Origin: Phycisphaerae bacterium
Lineage (GTDB): Bacteria > Planctomycetota > Phycisphaerae > Phycisphaerales > UBA1924
Assembly: GCA_022180725.1 (NCBI GenBank)
Contig: BQMO01000002.1
Span: forward strand, 62,001 to 126,000
DNA length: 64,000 nt
Reading direction: 5' to 3'
Position 1 is the stretch's first letter. Every line of letters starts with the position of its first letter. Under the pieces are notes generated by a model. It saw nothing but the letters and a program-made list of their open reading frames with translations, searched no databases and was not told the DNA's origin. The position numbers were made by a program, and so were the translations under genes. Shown in pieces: positions 50,261 through 58,788 of the stretch.

Positions 50261-51283
50261 ATGAGCACGACGGGCACAGACAAGAGGGGCGGACGATCGC
50301 GCGGGATGGTCGTGGTCTTCGTACTCCTGCTGGTGGCGGGCGGCGTGGCGTATGTCGCACTGCGCAATGTTCGGCCGCGCGATGCGCAGGCGGAGGGGAC
50401 GACTCCGCCGCGGGGGAATCGCGGGCCGGAGGCAATCGACGCGATCCTGAACTCGGCGCTGGCGTACATGAACCGCGAGGAACCGGCGAAGGCCGAGTTG
50501 ATCCTGGCGGCGGCCATCCGGGAGAACCCGGAGGAACAACGGCTGTACCTGATCCACGCGGAGGCGTTGGCGGCGTTGCGGCGTCCGGCGGAGGCGTACG
50601 CGGCGTACGAGAGGGCGCTGGCGATCGGCCCGCGGGAAGGGGAGACGGAGTTCGCGGCGGGGACGCTGGCGAACATGATCGGGAAGCCGGAACGGTCGAT
50701 CGAGCACTACCAGGCGGCGCAGCGGGCGATGAAGAGCGACCCCAGGCCGTCGCTTTTTCTGGCGCAGGTGCAGTTGAAACTCGGGCAGCGGGAAGAGGCG
50801 AAGGGGAACCTGGCGCTGGCGGCGCGGCTGGCGCCGGAGTTGGCGGTGGTGTGGGGGACGTGGGCGCAGATCGAACTGGACGAGAATCGGCCCGGTGTGG
50901 CGGCGCAACACGCGGCGAAGGCGCGGGAACTGGAGCCGCGCGTCACGCTGTGGCGGCTGCTCGAGGCGCGGGCGCTGCGGCGCGACGGGAAGGCGGAAGA
51001 GGCGCTGCGGCTTCTGGTGTATCTCGACGAGGTCGAGCAGCGCGACCCGCAGGTAATGAGCGTCATGGGCGAGTGCTACGGACTGCTGGGGAGGTTCGCG
51101 GACGCGGCGGCGCTGTATGCCCGGGCGGCAGAGGCGGACCCCGCCAACGGCACGCTGGCGATGGAGACGGCCGGATGGTTCGAGCGCGCGGGCGACAAGG
51201 CGACGGCGCTGCGGCACGCCGAGCGGGCGGCGATGCTCGCGACCCCCGGGGCGGCGGGGATGGTCGAGCGCCTGAAGAAGTGA
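50261..51283 (+). CDS. Membrane-anchored tetratricopeptide repeat protein
   Basis: A 340-residue protein: one N-terminal membrane helix (GMVVVFVLLLVAGGVAYVAL) and then about seven TPR-like helical pairs over residues 60-330 (for example LYLIHAEALAALRRPAEAYA, LFLAQVQLKLGQREEAKGNL, GECYGLLGRFADAAALYARA). TPRs mediate protein contacts; the partner is unknown. It is divergent from valS with only 37 nt between starts. A TAGAAA box lies 6 nt before the ATG. Confidence 0.8.
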   Translation: MSTTGTDKRGGRSRGMVVVFVLLLVAGGVAYVALRNVRPRDAQAEGTTPPRGNRGPEAIDAILNSALAYMNREEPAKAELILAAAIRENPEEQRLYLIHAEALAALRRPAEAYAAYERALAIGPREGETEFAAGTLANMIGKPERSIEHYQAAQRAMKSDPRPSLFLAQVQLKLGQREEAKGNLALAARLAPELAVVWGTWAQIELDENRPGVAAQHAAKARELEPRVTLWRLLEARALRRDGKAEEALRLLVYLDEVEQRDPQVMSVMGECYGLLGRFADAAALYARAAEADPANGTLAMETAGWFERAGDKATALRHAERAAMLATPGAAGMVERLKK

Positions 51284-51351
51284 CCGGTTCCGGGCAACGG
51301 TCGGGGCACGGGCCACGGTGCGACTACGACTACTCGGCGACCGCGCACTCG

Positions 51352-52314
51352 TTACACCACGCGGTTGGGCGGCTCGCGGCCTTCGAGGACCGCACGGGCG
51401 TTGGCGCAGGCCATGTCGGTCATCATGGCGCGGAAGCGGATGGCCCCCGAGCCGATGTGCGGGGTGAGCACGCAGTTGGACAGCCCGAGCAGGTCGGAGT
51501 GGACGATCGGCTCGCGCTCGAAGACGTCCAGCCCCGCGCCCCAGATGCGGCGGGCCTTGAGATGGGCGGCGAGGGCGGCTTCATCGATGATCGGCCCTCG
51601 GGCGGTGTTCACGAGGATGGCGGCGGGCTTCATCAGGGCGAGGTTGCCCGCGTGGATGAGGCCGCGGGTTTCGGGGGTGAGCGGGGTGTGGATGCTGACC
51701 ACGTCGGCCTCGCGCAGGGCGTCGTCGAGGCAGACGCGGCGGGCGGCGAGGGGGGCGAGTTCGAAGTTCGTGTGGCGTGAGCGGGCAACGTAGAGCACGC
51801 GCATGCCCCACCCGAGCGAGCGCAGGGCGACGGCGTAGCCGATGCGTCCGGCGCCGACGATGGCGAGCGTGCGCCCGGTGAGGTCCTGCCCGAGAAACTC
51901 GTCGGGCCCGAGCGGGCCGCGGGCGGGATAGTCGGCGGATCGAGCGAAGCGGTCGGCCTCGACAAGGCGGCGGGCGGTGGCGAGGATCAGCGTCCAGGCG
52001 AGATCGGCGGTGCCCTCGGTGACGGCGTCGGGGGTGTTGGTGACGAGGACGCCTCGCTGCTGGCAGGCGGGGAGATCGATGTTGTCGGTGCCGACGGCGA
52101 AGTTGCAGACGGCGCGGAGGCTCGGCCCGGCGGCGTCCAGCAGGGCGGCGTCGACGCGTTCGGAGACCCAGGTGATGAGCACCGCGGCGCCCTTGACGAA
52201 CGCATGGAGTTCGTCGCGGGTGAATGCACGGTCGGCGGCGTTCTGGCGCACCTCGGCGCCGGGGAGGGCGATGGTCCCGGGGAGGCGGCGGCAGATGGCG
52301 ACGATGGGCGGCAT
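51352..52314 (-). CDS. D-2-hydroxyacid dehydrogenase (glyoxylate/hydroxypyruvate reductase type)
   Basis: A 320-residue NAD(P)-dependent dehydrogenase. The nucleotide loop is LAIVGAGRIGYAVALRSLGWG; the catalytic Arg is in LVNTARGPIIDEAAL, the Glu in LDVFEREPIVHSDLL and the His in CVLTPHIGSG. VCNFAVGTDNIDLPAC and GVLVTNTPDAVTEGTADL are typical of glyoxylate and hydroxypyruvate reductases. The start MPPIVAICRRLPG at 52314 is preceded by TACCTT; the longer open frame overlaps the divergent M61 gene. Its role may be in serine or glyoxylate metabolism. Confidence 0.88.
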   Translation of the reverse strand: MPPIVAICRRLPGTIALPGAEVRQNAADRAFTRDELHAFVKGAAVLITWVSERVDAALLDAAGPSLRAVCNFAVGTDNIDLPACQQRGVLVTNTPDAVTEGTADLAWTLILATARRLVEADRFARSADYPARGPLGPDEFLGQDLTGRTLAIVGAGRIGYAVALRSLGWGMRVLYVARSRHTNFELAPLAARRVCLDDALREADVVSIHTPLTPETRGLIHAGNLALMKPAAILVNTARGPIIDEAALAAHLKARRIWGAGLDVFEREPIVHSDLLGLSNCVLTPHIGSGAIRFRAMMTDMACANARAVLEGREPPNRVV

Positions 52315-52361
52315 GGGCGGAAGAAGGTAGGCGGGCACGGGCTTGGCGCGGGCCACGCGGG

Positions 52362-52367
52362 TAGAGT
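52362..52367 (+). promoter_or_regulatory. -10-like TAGAGT box, leaderless start of the M61 peptidase
   Basis: TAGAGT ends 5 nt before the ATG at 52373; no Shine-Dalgarno is present. Confidence 0.35.
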
Positions 52368-52372
52368 TGCCC

Positions 52373-54211
52373 ATGACTCGAATCTCGCTGTCGATCGTCA
52401 TGATCGTGATGTGGATCGTCGCGCCGCTGGGCCGGGCGCAGAGCGTGGCGTACACGGTCCGGCTGCACGACGCGCGGTCGCAGGTCGTGGAGATCGAGAT
52501 GCTGGTGCGCGGGTGGGAGGCGGAGACGATGGACGTGCACCTGCCGGCGTGGCGGCCGGGCAAGTACACGATCCTGGACCCCGCGGCGACGGTGCGGACG
52601 ATCACCGCGACGAACGCGGCGGGAACCGTGTTGGACGTGCATCAGTACGCCAAGGCCTCGTGGCGTGTGTCGGGTTCGCGGGGCGACGTGCGCGTGACGT
52701 ACCGGCTGTACGCGAACTCGCTGGGAGACCGCACGCGGCATGCCGACGACACGCACGCCTTCCTGAGCGGCTCGACGGTGTTCCTGTACGTGCCCGAACT
52801 GCGGGACCGCCCGCTGACAGTGGACGTGGAGACGCCGGGGCGCTGGCGCGTGGCGTGCGGGCTGGAGCGCGACGGGCGGGTGCTGAAGGCGGCGTCGTAC
52901 GACGACCTGGTGGACAGTCCGATCGAGGTCGGGCTGCACGAGTTCGCGGAGCGGACGGTCGAGGGGGTGCGGTTCGAGGTGGCGGTGTGGGGCGCGACGG
53001 GGTGGACGGACCGGGCCGAGGGGATCAACCTCGCCCGCGTGATGGATGACATCGAGAAGATCGCGAAGGAGCAGATCCGTCTGTTCGGGGGGTTTCCGGC
53101 GTCACGATACCTGTTCATCGTGCATGTCGCGCCGGGGATCGGCGGCGGCACGGAGCACTTGAACTCGACGGTGTGCCAGACGCGGCCCGAGACGTTCGAG
53201 GACGAGAAGGCGTACGCGCGGTTTCTCTCGCTGCTGAGCCACGAGCTGTTTCACACGTGGAACGTGAAGGCGTTCCGCCCGGCGGGGCTGGTGCCGTACG
53301 ACTACCAGAAGGAGAACTACACCACGCTGCTGTGGGTGGCCGAGGGGATCACGAACTACTACGACACGCTGACGCTGGCGCGAACGGGGCAGGTGCGCGA
53401 GAAGGACTACCTCGACCAGTTGAGCGGAACGATCCGCGGGGAGATGGATCGGCCGGGCGGCAAGGTGCAGAGCCTGGAGGGGTCGAGTTTCGAGGCGTGG
53501 ACGAAGTTCAGCCGCCCGTCGCCCGACTCGGCGAACACCACGGTGGACTTCTACAGCCGGGGCGAAGTCACGGCCTTCGCGCTCGACCTGGCCATCCGTC
53601 GGGCGAGCGGGGGCAAGGCGAGCCTGGACACGGTGATGCGGCTGATGTGGGAGCGGTTCCCCTCGGCGACGCGCGCGTACACGACGGCGGACTTCATGCG
53701 GGCGGTGCACGACGCGGCGGGAGAGGACCTGTCGTGGTTTTATGAGGCGCACATCCGCGGGACGGCGATGCCGGACGTCGCCGGGCTGGCGGGGAGCGTC
53801 GGGCTGGAGTTCGGCACGAAAACGGATGAAGCCAAGGATGACGAATCCAAACCCAAAGCGACGCGCGCGTATCTCGGGCTGAGGTTGCGTGACGAGGGCG
53901 GACTGGCGGCGGTGTCGGGGGTGCTGGAAGACGGTCCGGCGTTCGCGGCGGGGGTCATCGCGGACGATGTGCTGCTGGCGGTCAACGGGCGTCGGATGAG
54001 AGGGACGGACCTGGACGCTCGGCTGAAGGATCTGGCGGATGGGGAAACGGTGCGGCTGACGTTCTTCCGGCGGGAGGAGTTGCGCGAGGTGTACCTGGAG
54101 CCGCGCTGGAAGCCCACGGCCCAACCGACGCTGCGGAAGGTGGCCAAGCCGTCGGAGGACCAGACCGCAGGATTCGCCGATTGGCTCGGGAAGGGCGGGA
54201 AGACGCCGTAG
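52373..54211 (+). CDS. Secreted M61-family glycyl aminopeptidase with PDZ domain
   Basis: A 612-residue exported metallopeptidase. Signal peptide MTRISLSIVMIVMWIVAPLGRAQS; N-terminal beta domain with WRPGKYTILD; the exopeptidase-like loop GIGGGTEHLNST; zinc site SHELFHTWNVKAFRP with Glu from WVAEGITNYYDTL; and a C-terminal PDZ domain (YLGLRLRDEG to VNGRRMRGTDLDARLKDL). M61 enzymes cleave N-terminal glycine and are usually periplasmic. The ATG at 52373 is set by the signal peptide and TAGAGT box. It is divergent from the hydroxyacid dehydrogenase (58 nt between starts). Confidence 0.9.
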   Translation: MTRISLSIVMIVMWIVAPLGRAQSVAYTVRLHDARSQVVEIEMLVRGWEAETMDVHLPAWRPGKYTILDPAATVRTITATNAAGTVLDVHQYAKASWRVSGSRGDVRVTYRLYANSLGDRTRHADDTHAFLSGSTVFLYVPELRDRPLTVDVETPGRWRVACGLERDGRVLKAASYDDLVDSPIEVGLHEFAERTVEGVRFEVAVWGATGWTDRAEGINLARVMDDIEKIAKEQIRLFGGFPASRYLFIVHVAPGIGGGTEHLNSTVCQTRPETFEDEKAYARFLSLLSHELFHTWNVKAFRPAGLVPYDYQKENYTTLLWVAEGITNYYDTLTLARTGQVREKDYLDQLSGTIRGEMDRPGGKVQSLEGSSFEAWTKFSRPSPDSANTTVDFYSRGEVTAFALDLAIRRASGGKASLDTVMRLMWERFPSATRAYTTADFMRAVHDAAGEDLSWFYEAHIRGTAMPDVAGLAGSVGLEFGTKTDEAKDDESKPKATRAYLGLRLRDEGGLAAVSGVLEDGPAFAAGVIADDVLLAVNGRRMRGTDLDARLKDLADGETVRLTFFRREELREVYLEPRWKPTAQPTLRKVAKPSEDQTAGFADWLGKGGKTP

Positions 54212-54237
54212 GGCTGTCCCCGGGCTGGTGAACGGCG

Positions 54238-54243
54238 TATGAT
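54238..54243 (+). promoter_or_regulatory. -10-like TATGAT box upstream of rpsP
   Basis: TATGAT is a near-consensus -10, without a clear -35. It lies about 112 nt before rpsP, leaving a leader with a 7-bp GC hairpin (54262-54268 / 54272-54278). Confidence 0.35.
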
Positions 54244-54355
54244 CTTGGCCCTGCGTCATTCCGGCCTCGCGGAGGCCGTCGTCGCCGATGGCGACCAAGG
54301 GTTGACGATGGGGTTTCGAGCAACGCCGGCCTGTGGTCGGGTGAAGGAGTCTCGC

Positions 54356-54700
54356 ATGGTTCGTTTGCGGATGCAGCGTCTGGGGCGGAAGAATCGGCCT
54401 TACTACCGGATCGGGGCGGCGGAGAAGCGGACGCGGCGGAACGGCCCGCTGATCGAACTCCTCGGCACGTACGACCCGCTGGAGAAGGACGCGGCCAAGC
54501 AGATCACGCTCAATGCAGAGCGCGTGAAGTACTGGCTCGGCAAGGGCGCCCAGCCGTCGGACACGGTGCGGGACATGCTGGCCAAGCGCGGGCTGATCGA
54601 CGTCAAGGCGTGGGAATCGGCCCGGACGCAGGACAAGAAGGACCTGGCCGATCGGCTGGCGAAAGCGCCGGCCGAGAAGAAGGACGAGAAGAAGGGCTGA
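54356..54700 (+). CDS. rpsP: Ribosomal protein bS16
   Basis: A 114-residue small-subunit protein. MVRLRMQRLGRKNRPYYRIG is the classical S16 start, followed by RNGPLIELLGTYDP and VKYWLGKGAQPSDTVRDML. The C-terminal 30 residues are a lysine-rich extension. AAGGAG is 6 nt before the ATG; upstream in-frame codons lack homology. A strong terminator follows before trmD. Confidence 0.95.
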   Translation: MVRLRMQRLGRKNRPYYRIGAAEKRTRRNGPLIELLGTYDPLEKDAAKQITLNAERVKYWLGKGAQPSDTVRDMLAKRGLIDVKAWESARTQDKKDLADRLAKAPAEKKDEKKG

Positions 54701-54721
54701 GTTCTCTGCACGGAGACTTCC

Positions 54722-54749
54722 AACGCCCCGCCGACGCGGGGCGTTTTTT
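54722..54749 (+). terminator. Intrinsic terminator between rpsP and trmD
   Basis: Stem AACGCCCCG (54722-54730) / CGGGGCGTT (54737-54745), 6-nt loop, then T tract to 54749. It splits the usual rpsP-trmD-rplS operon or acts as a partial attenuator. Confidence 0.8.
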
Positions 54750-54791
54750 GTTGATACGGCGAGGTACGATCGAGCGGCCGGCGAGGGCGCG

Positions 54792-55526
54792 ATGCGGATT
54801 GACGTGCTGACGACATTTCCCGAGATGTTCGCGACATCGCCCCCGGCGGCGCTGGGGGTCAGCATCCCCGGTCGGGCGGCGGCACTCGGGGTCGTGAATG
54901 TCGTGGCGACGGACATCCGGGCGTACGCGGAGAACAAGCACCAGAAGACGGACGACCGGCCGTTCGGAGGCGGACCGGGCATGGTGATGATGTGCCAGCC
55001 GCTGTGGGATGCGGTGCACGCGGTGGAGGCGATGGACCCCGCCCCGGCGACGCGGGTGCTGCTGTCGCCGCAGGGAGAGCGACTGACGCAGTCGCACGTG
55101 GAAGAGTTGGCGCGCCAGCCGCGGCTGCTGCTGATCGCGGGGCACTACGAGGGGATCGATGAACGCGTGATCGAGTCGCTGGCGCCGCGGGAAGTGTCGA
55201 TCGGGGACTACGTGCTGTCGGGGGGTGAACTGGCGGCGATGGTGCTGATCGACGCGGTGGCAAGGCTGCTGCCCGGCGTGCTGGGGGATGAGGGGTCGAG
55301 CGGTCAGGACTCGTTCGGGGAGTATGCGGTGCCGGTGTCGAAGAAGGCAACGGAGACGCGGCGGCTGCTGGATTGTCCGCACTACACCAAGCCGCGGGAG
55401 TGGATGGGGCGGGGCGTGCCCGAGGTGCTGCTGAGCGGGGATCATGGGCGGATCGAGGCGTGGCGGCTGGAACAGCGATTGGCACGGACGCGGGCGCGTC
55501 GGCCGGATATGTTGCCACCGGGATGA
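54792..55526 (+). CDS. trmD: tRNA (guanine37-N1)-methyltransferase
   Basis: A 244-residue knotted SPOUT methyltransferase making m1G37. Signatures are MRIDVLTTFPEMF, DDRPFGGGPGMVMMCQPLW, RLLLIAGHYEGIDERVIE and SIGDYVLSGGELAAMVLIDA, followed by the C-terminal YTKPREWMGRGVPEVLLSGDH. It is flanked by rpsP and rplS as in most bacteria, but here after a terminator; a TACGAT box at 54765-54770 could start its own transcript. Confidence 0.95.
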   Translation: MRIDVLTTFPEMFATSPPAALGVSIPGRAAALGVVNVVATDIRAYAENKHQKTDDRPFGGGPGMVMMCQPLWDAVHAVEAMDPAPATRVLLSPQGERLTQSHVEELARQPRLLLIAGHYEGIDERVIESLAPREVSIGDYVLSGGELAAMVLIDAVARLLPGVLGDEGSSGQDSFGEYAVPVSKKATETRRLLDCPHYTKPREWMGRGVPEVLLSGDHGRIEAWRLEQRLARTRARRPDMLPPG

Positions 55527-55603
55527 GGCCTCGTCGAATGGAAGACACGGAGGCCGGGGCCTATGATCTCGACCCCGGAGAAGTCGGGAACTGTGAGGCG
55601 TCC

Positions 55604-56044
55604 ATGACCAGTCTGATCATCGAAGAGATCGAGAAATCCCAGATCAAAGCCCAACCCGGGTTCCAGCCCGGCGACACCATCAACGTGCACTTCCGGATCG
55701 TGGAAGGGGACAAGGAGCGCACGCAGATGTTCCAGGGCGTGTGCATCTCGCGGCACGGGCGTGGGATCAACGAGATGGCAACGGTGCGGAAGCTGGTGGA
55801 CGAGGTGGGCGTAGAGCGGATCTTCCCGCTGTGCTCGCCGCTGGTGGCGAAGGTGGAGATCGTCCGCCGGGCGGACACCCGCCGGGCGAAGTTGTACTAC
55901 CTGCGGGATCGCGCCGGGAAGTCGCGTCGGTTGCGTGACCAGCGTCGCGGCGTCAAGCACAACGCGAAGGACGGGGTGCCGATCCCCGGGCAGGAGGCCC
56001 CGAAGGCCGCGCCGGCCGCCGCACCCGCCGAGGCAAAGGCCTGA
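55604..56044 (+). CDS. rplS: Ribosomal protein bL19
   Basis: A 146-residue large-subunit protein. PGFQPGDTINVHFRIVEGDK, RTQMFQGVCISRHGRGINEM, VGVERIFPLCSP and RRAKLYYLRDRAGKSRRLRD are standard L19. There is an Ala/Pro-rich C-terminal tail of about 30 residues. The ATG at 55604 has GAGG 6 nt upstream; a longer open frame 5' overlaps trmD without homology. Confidence 0.95.
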   Translation: MTSLIIEEIEKSQIKAQPGFQPGDTINVHFRIVEGDKERTQMFQGVCISRHGRGINEMATVRKLVDEVGVERIFPLCSPLVAKVEIVRRADTRRAKLYYLRDRAGKSRRLRDQRRGVKHNAKDGVPIPGQEAPKAAPAAAPAEAKA

Positions 56045-56069
56045 GGCGAAACCCACGCACGAACACACG

Positions 56070-56097
56070 AAACCCGCGCCGCACGGCGCGGGTTTTT
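56070..56097 (+). terminator. Intrinsic terminator after rplS
   Basis: Stem AACCCGCGCC (56071-56080) / GGCGCGGGTT (56085-56094) with a 4-nt loop, extended by A-T pairs into a TTTTT tract. Confidence 0.85.
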
Positions 56098-56102
56098 CTT
56101 TC

Positions 56103-56108
56103 TACGAT
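56103..56108 (+). promoter_or_regulatory. -10-like TACGAT box, leaderless start of the MDR oxidoreductase
   Basis: TACGAT ends 6 nt before the ATG at 56115, immediately after the rplS terminator. No Shine-Dalgarno and no room for a -35 outside the terminator. Confidence 0.4.
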
Positions 56109-56114
56109 GCGGGC

Positions 56115-57155
56115 ATGCGAGCACTCATCGTTACGCGGCAGGGGAACCCGGTTTCGCCGAACGTGGAGTTTCGAACGGACTGGCCCGAACCGGGGATGCC
56201 GCAGGCCGGGTGGGTGGTGATTCGCGCGCTGGCGACGGCGTTCAACCAGATGGACCTGTGGGTGGGGCGCGGCGTGCCGGGGCTGACGCTGACGTACCCG
56301 CGGGTGTCGGGATGCGACGCGTGCGGGGTGGTGGAGCGGGTTGGCGAGGGCGTGGACCCGGCGTGGGTGGGTCGGCGGGTGATCGTGAACGCGGCGATGC
56401 GCGTGCCGGAGCGTGTATCGCCGGACGATCCGCCGGGCACGACGCTGGCGCCGAACTACGAGTTGATCGGGGAACATCACCACGGGATGCTGGCGGAACG
56501 GTTTGGAGCGCCGGCGGCGAACCTGGCGGACGTGGGCGAGGCCGACCCGGCGGAAGCGGCGGCGTTCGGGCTGTGCGCGCTGACGGCGTGGTCGATGATG
56601 GTGACGAAGGGTCAACTCCGGGCCGGACAGAGCGTGCTGATCACGGGAATCGGTGGCGGGGTTGCCACGAGCGCGTTGGCGATCGCGAAACACGTTGGGT
56701 GCGAGGTGATCGTGACGAGCCGGCACGCGTGGAAACTGGAGCGGGCCAAGGCGCTGGGGGCCGATCACGGGATTCTGGATACCGGTCAGGACTGGTCGAA
56801 GGAGGTTCGCGCGTTCACGCGGAAGCGTGGCGTGGACATGGCGGTGGATTCGTCGGGCAAGGCGACGCACCAGAACTGCATCAAGAGCCTGGCGCGGGGC
56901 GGGGCGTACGTAACGCCTGGGTGCACGAGCGGGCCGGACGCGGTGACGGACCTGGCGCGGCTGTTCTGGAATCAGTTGCGGCTGCTTGGCTCGACGATGG
57001 GCAGCAACGAGGAGTTCCGTGAGGTGACGGCGCTGTTCCGTCGCGGGGCGCTGAGGCCGGTCGTGGACCAGATGTTCAAGGTTGAGGAAGGTCGGAAGGC
57101 CTACGAGCGTCTGGAAGCCGGTGAGCAGTTCGGGAAGATCGTCGTGAGGTGGTGA
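56115..57155 (+). CDS. Medium-chain dehydrogenase/reductase (quinone oxidoreductase-like)
   Basis: A 346-residue MDR family oxidoreductase using NAD(P)H. The N-terminal GroES-like domain has RALATAFNQMDLWVGRGVPG and YPRVSGCDACGVVERVG, where the zinc-dependent alcohol dehydrogenases have GHE; the catalytic zinc ligands are therefore missing, as in quinone oxidoreductases. The Rossmann loop is VLITGIGGGVATSALAIAKHVGC. The substrate is unknown. Its 3' end overlaps the convergent ASCH gene by 55 nt. Confidence 0.85.
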   Translation: MRALIVTRQGNPVSPNVEFRTDWPEPGMPQAGWVVIRALATAFNQMDLWVGRGVPGLTLTYPRVSGCDACGVVERVGEGVDPAWVGRRVIVNAAMRVPERVSPDDPPGTTLAPNYELIGEHHHGMLAERFGAPAANLADVGEADPAEAAAFGLCALTAWSMMVTKGQLRAGQSVLITGIGGGVATSALAIAKHVGCEVIVTSRHAWKLERAKALGADHGILDTGQDWSKEVRAFTRKRGVDMAVDSSGKATHQNCIKSLARGGAYVTPGCTSGPDAVTDLARLFWNQLRLLGSTMGSNEEFREVTALFRRGALRPVVDQMFKVEEGRKAYERLEAGEQFGKIVVRW

Positions 57156-57571
57156 TTCGCGGGGCGTTGGCCCAGGACGAACCATGCGGCCCGCGAGGGC
57201 CTGGCGCCGGCGGGTCGATAGCGGGGGCCGTCGGAGACGGGGGTGATGTTCGCCAAGTGGATAAGCGTGGCGAACTTGGCGCGGGACTTGGATTTCCAGT
57301 AGGCGGTACCGCCGAGGATGGCGTGCTCGTATGTTCGGCGCAGGTGGCGGACGGCGGCGGGCCGAAGGCCGGTGATGGTGGTGACGCCGTCGGCGACGGC
57401 CTTGGCGCCGAAGGCGCCGCCGCTGGCCTTGAAGTAGATGGTGTCACCGGCCGTGATTTGGCCGTAGGGCGCGACGCGCGAAAGCGAAAGCCTCGACTCG
57501 ATGGTTTTGCGACCGGCGAGGATATTGGCCAGGCACGCGCGCGAGACGATGGCGACGTGGCACACGGGCAT
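57101..57571 (-). CDS. ASCH-domain protein downstream of carA
   Basis: A 156-residue protein with an ASCH/PUA-like fold: ILAGRKTIESRLSLSRVAPYG is the characteristic G-x-K-T-I-E-x-R segment, followed by GDTIYFKASGGAFGAKAVAD. ASCH domains are thought to bind RNA or modified nucleotides. It starts 2 nt after carA on the same strand, so cotranscribed, and its C-terminal 18 codons overlap the end of the convergent oxidoreductase gene. The C-terminal third is low complexity, possibly reading into the neighbour. Confidence 0.65.
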   Translation of the reverse strand: MPVCHVAIVSRACLANILAGRKTIESRLSLSRVAPYGQITAGDTIYFKASGGAFGAKAVADGVTTITGLRPAAVRHLRRTYEHAILGGTAYWKSKSRAKFATLIHLANITPVSDGPRYRPAGARPSRAAWFVLGQRPANHHLTTIFPNCSPASRRS

Positions 57572-57573
57572 GG

Positions 57574-58788
57574 CTAGCGTGCCGCGACGGCGGCGCGGAC
57601 CTCGGCGCGGTCGCGCATGGCCTGCACGAACTGGTCGAAGAGATACGCGGCGTCGTGCGGCCCGGGCGAGGCTTCGGGGTGGTATTGCACGGAGAAGACG
57701 GGCTTGTCCTTCAGGCGGAAGCCCGCGAGTGTGCCGTCGTTGAGGTGGGTGTGGGTGGGCACGCCGCCCACGGCTTCGATGGACGCGGCGTCGACCGCGA
57801 AGCCGTGATTCTGGCTCGTGATCTCGACCTTGCCGAGGGCATTGTTGAGGATGGGCTGGTTGGCGCCGCGGTGTCCAAACTTGAGTTTGTAGGTTGTTCC
57901 CCCGACGGCCAGGGCGAGGAGTTGGTGCCCGAGGCAGATGCCGAACGTCGGCGGGACCAGATCAGCGGGCTGGTCGAGGACGTCGCGGAGGGTCTGAATG
58001 GTGGCGTGGACGGCGGCGGGGTCGCCCGGGCCGTTGGAAATGAACAGGCCGTCGATCTCGCCCGCGTGATAGAGACGGAGGATTTCGGAGGCGGAGGTAT
58101 CGTGCGGCACAACGCGGACCTCGCAGCCGCGCTGGGTGAGGTTCCGGAGGATGTTGGCTTTGGCGCCGCAATCGAGGGTGAGGACGCGGAAGCGGCGCGC
58201 GCCCGTGGGCGTCGCGGTCATGGCCCAGTCGCCGAGCGTTTGCGCCCAGGTGAAGCCGGAGGTGCAACCGACCGTGGGGACAAGGTTCTGTCCGGCCATG
58301 GAGGGGGCGGCCTTGGCCCTGGCGACAAGGTCGGCGTCGGTGAGGTCGGCGCGGTCGGTGAGCACGCCGGCGATGGAGCCGCCCGAGCGGAGGAGGCGGG
58401 TGAGGGCGCGGGTGTCGATGCCGGTGAGGCCGAGCACGCCCTGGGCGGCGAGGTACGCGGCAAGGGAATCGGTGGCGCGGAAGTTGGAGTGCCGGCGGGC
58501 GAGTTCACGGACGACGAACCCCGCGACCTGAACCTTGCGGGATTCGACGTCGTCGGCGTTGACGCCGTAGTTCCCGATGAGGGGGAATGTCTGGACCAGG
58601 ATTTGGCCGGTGTAGGACGGGTCGGTGAGAGATTCCTGGTAGCCGCACATCGCGGTGTTGAAGACGACCTCGGCGACAGCGAGGATGCCGCGGCCGGTGG
58701 CGCCGAAGGCGGTGCCGTGGAAGACATGCCCGCTCGCAAGCGCCAAGCGCGCGGGCGGTGCGGACGATACGGTGCTGGGGGTGGTCAT
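57574..58788 (-). CDS. carA: Carbamoyl-phosphate synthase small subunit
   Basis: A 404-residue glutaminase subunit releasing ammonia from glutamine for carbamoyl phosphate (pyrimidine and arginine synthesis). N-terminal domain: FHGTAFGATGRGILAVAEVV, FNTAMCGYQESLTDPSYTGQ, GITGIDTRAL-type segment LGLTGIDTRALTRLLRSGG. Glutaminase: CGAKANILRNL, FISNGPGDPA, FGICLGHQLL with the catalytic Cys, KFGHRGANQP, SQNHGFAVD, YHPEASPGPHD. The large subunit carB is not in the window. Start at ATG 58788; divergent from priA with 21 nt between start codons. Confidence 0.95.
   Translation of the reverse strand: MTTPSTVSSAPPARLALASGHVFHGTAFGATGRGILAVAEVVFNTAMCGYQESLTDPSYTGQILVQTFPLIGNYGVNADDVESRKVQVAGFVVRELARRHSNFRATDSLAAYLAAQGVLGLTGIDTRALTRLLRSGGSIAGVLTDRADLTDADLVARAKAAPSMAGQNLVPTVGCTSGFTWAQTLGDWAMTATPTGARRFRVLTLDCGAKANILRNLTQRGCEVRVVPHDTSASEILRLYHAGEIDGLFISNGPGDPAAVHATIQTLRDVLDQPADLVPPTFGICLGHQLLALAVGGTTYKLKFGHRGANQPILNNALGKVEITSQNHGFAVDAASIEAVGGVPTHTHLNDGTLAGFRLKDKPVFSVQYHPEASPGPHDAAYLFDQFVQAMRDRAEVRAAVAAR

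Noticed and set aside
50224..50676. N-terminal extension of valS to 50676
   Set aside because: It overlaps the divergent TPR gene antisense, and ValS homology begins after the ATG at 50223.
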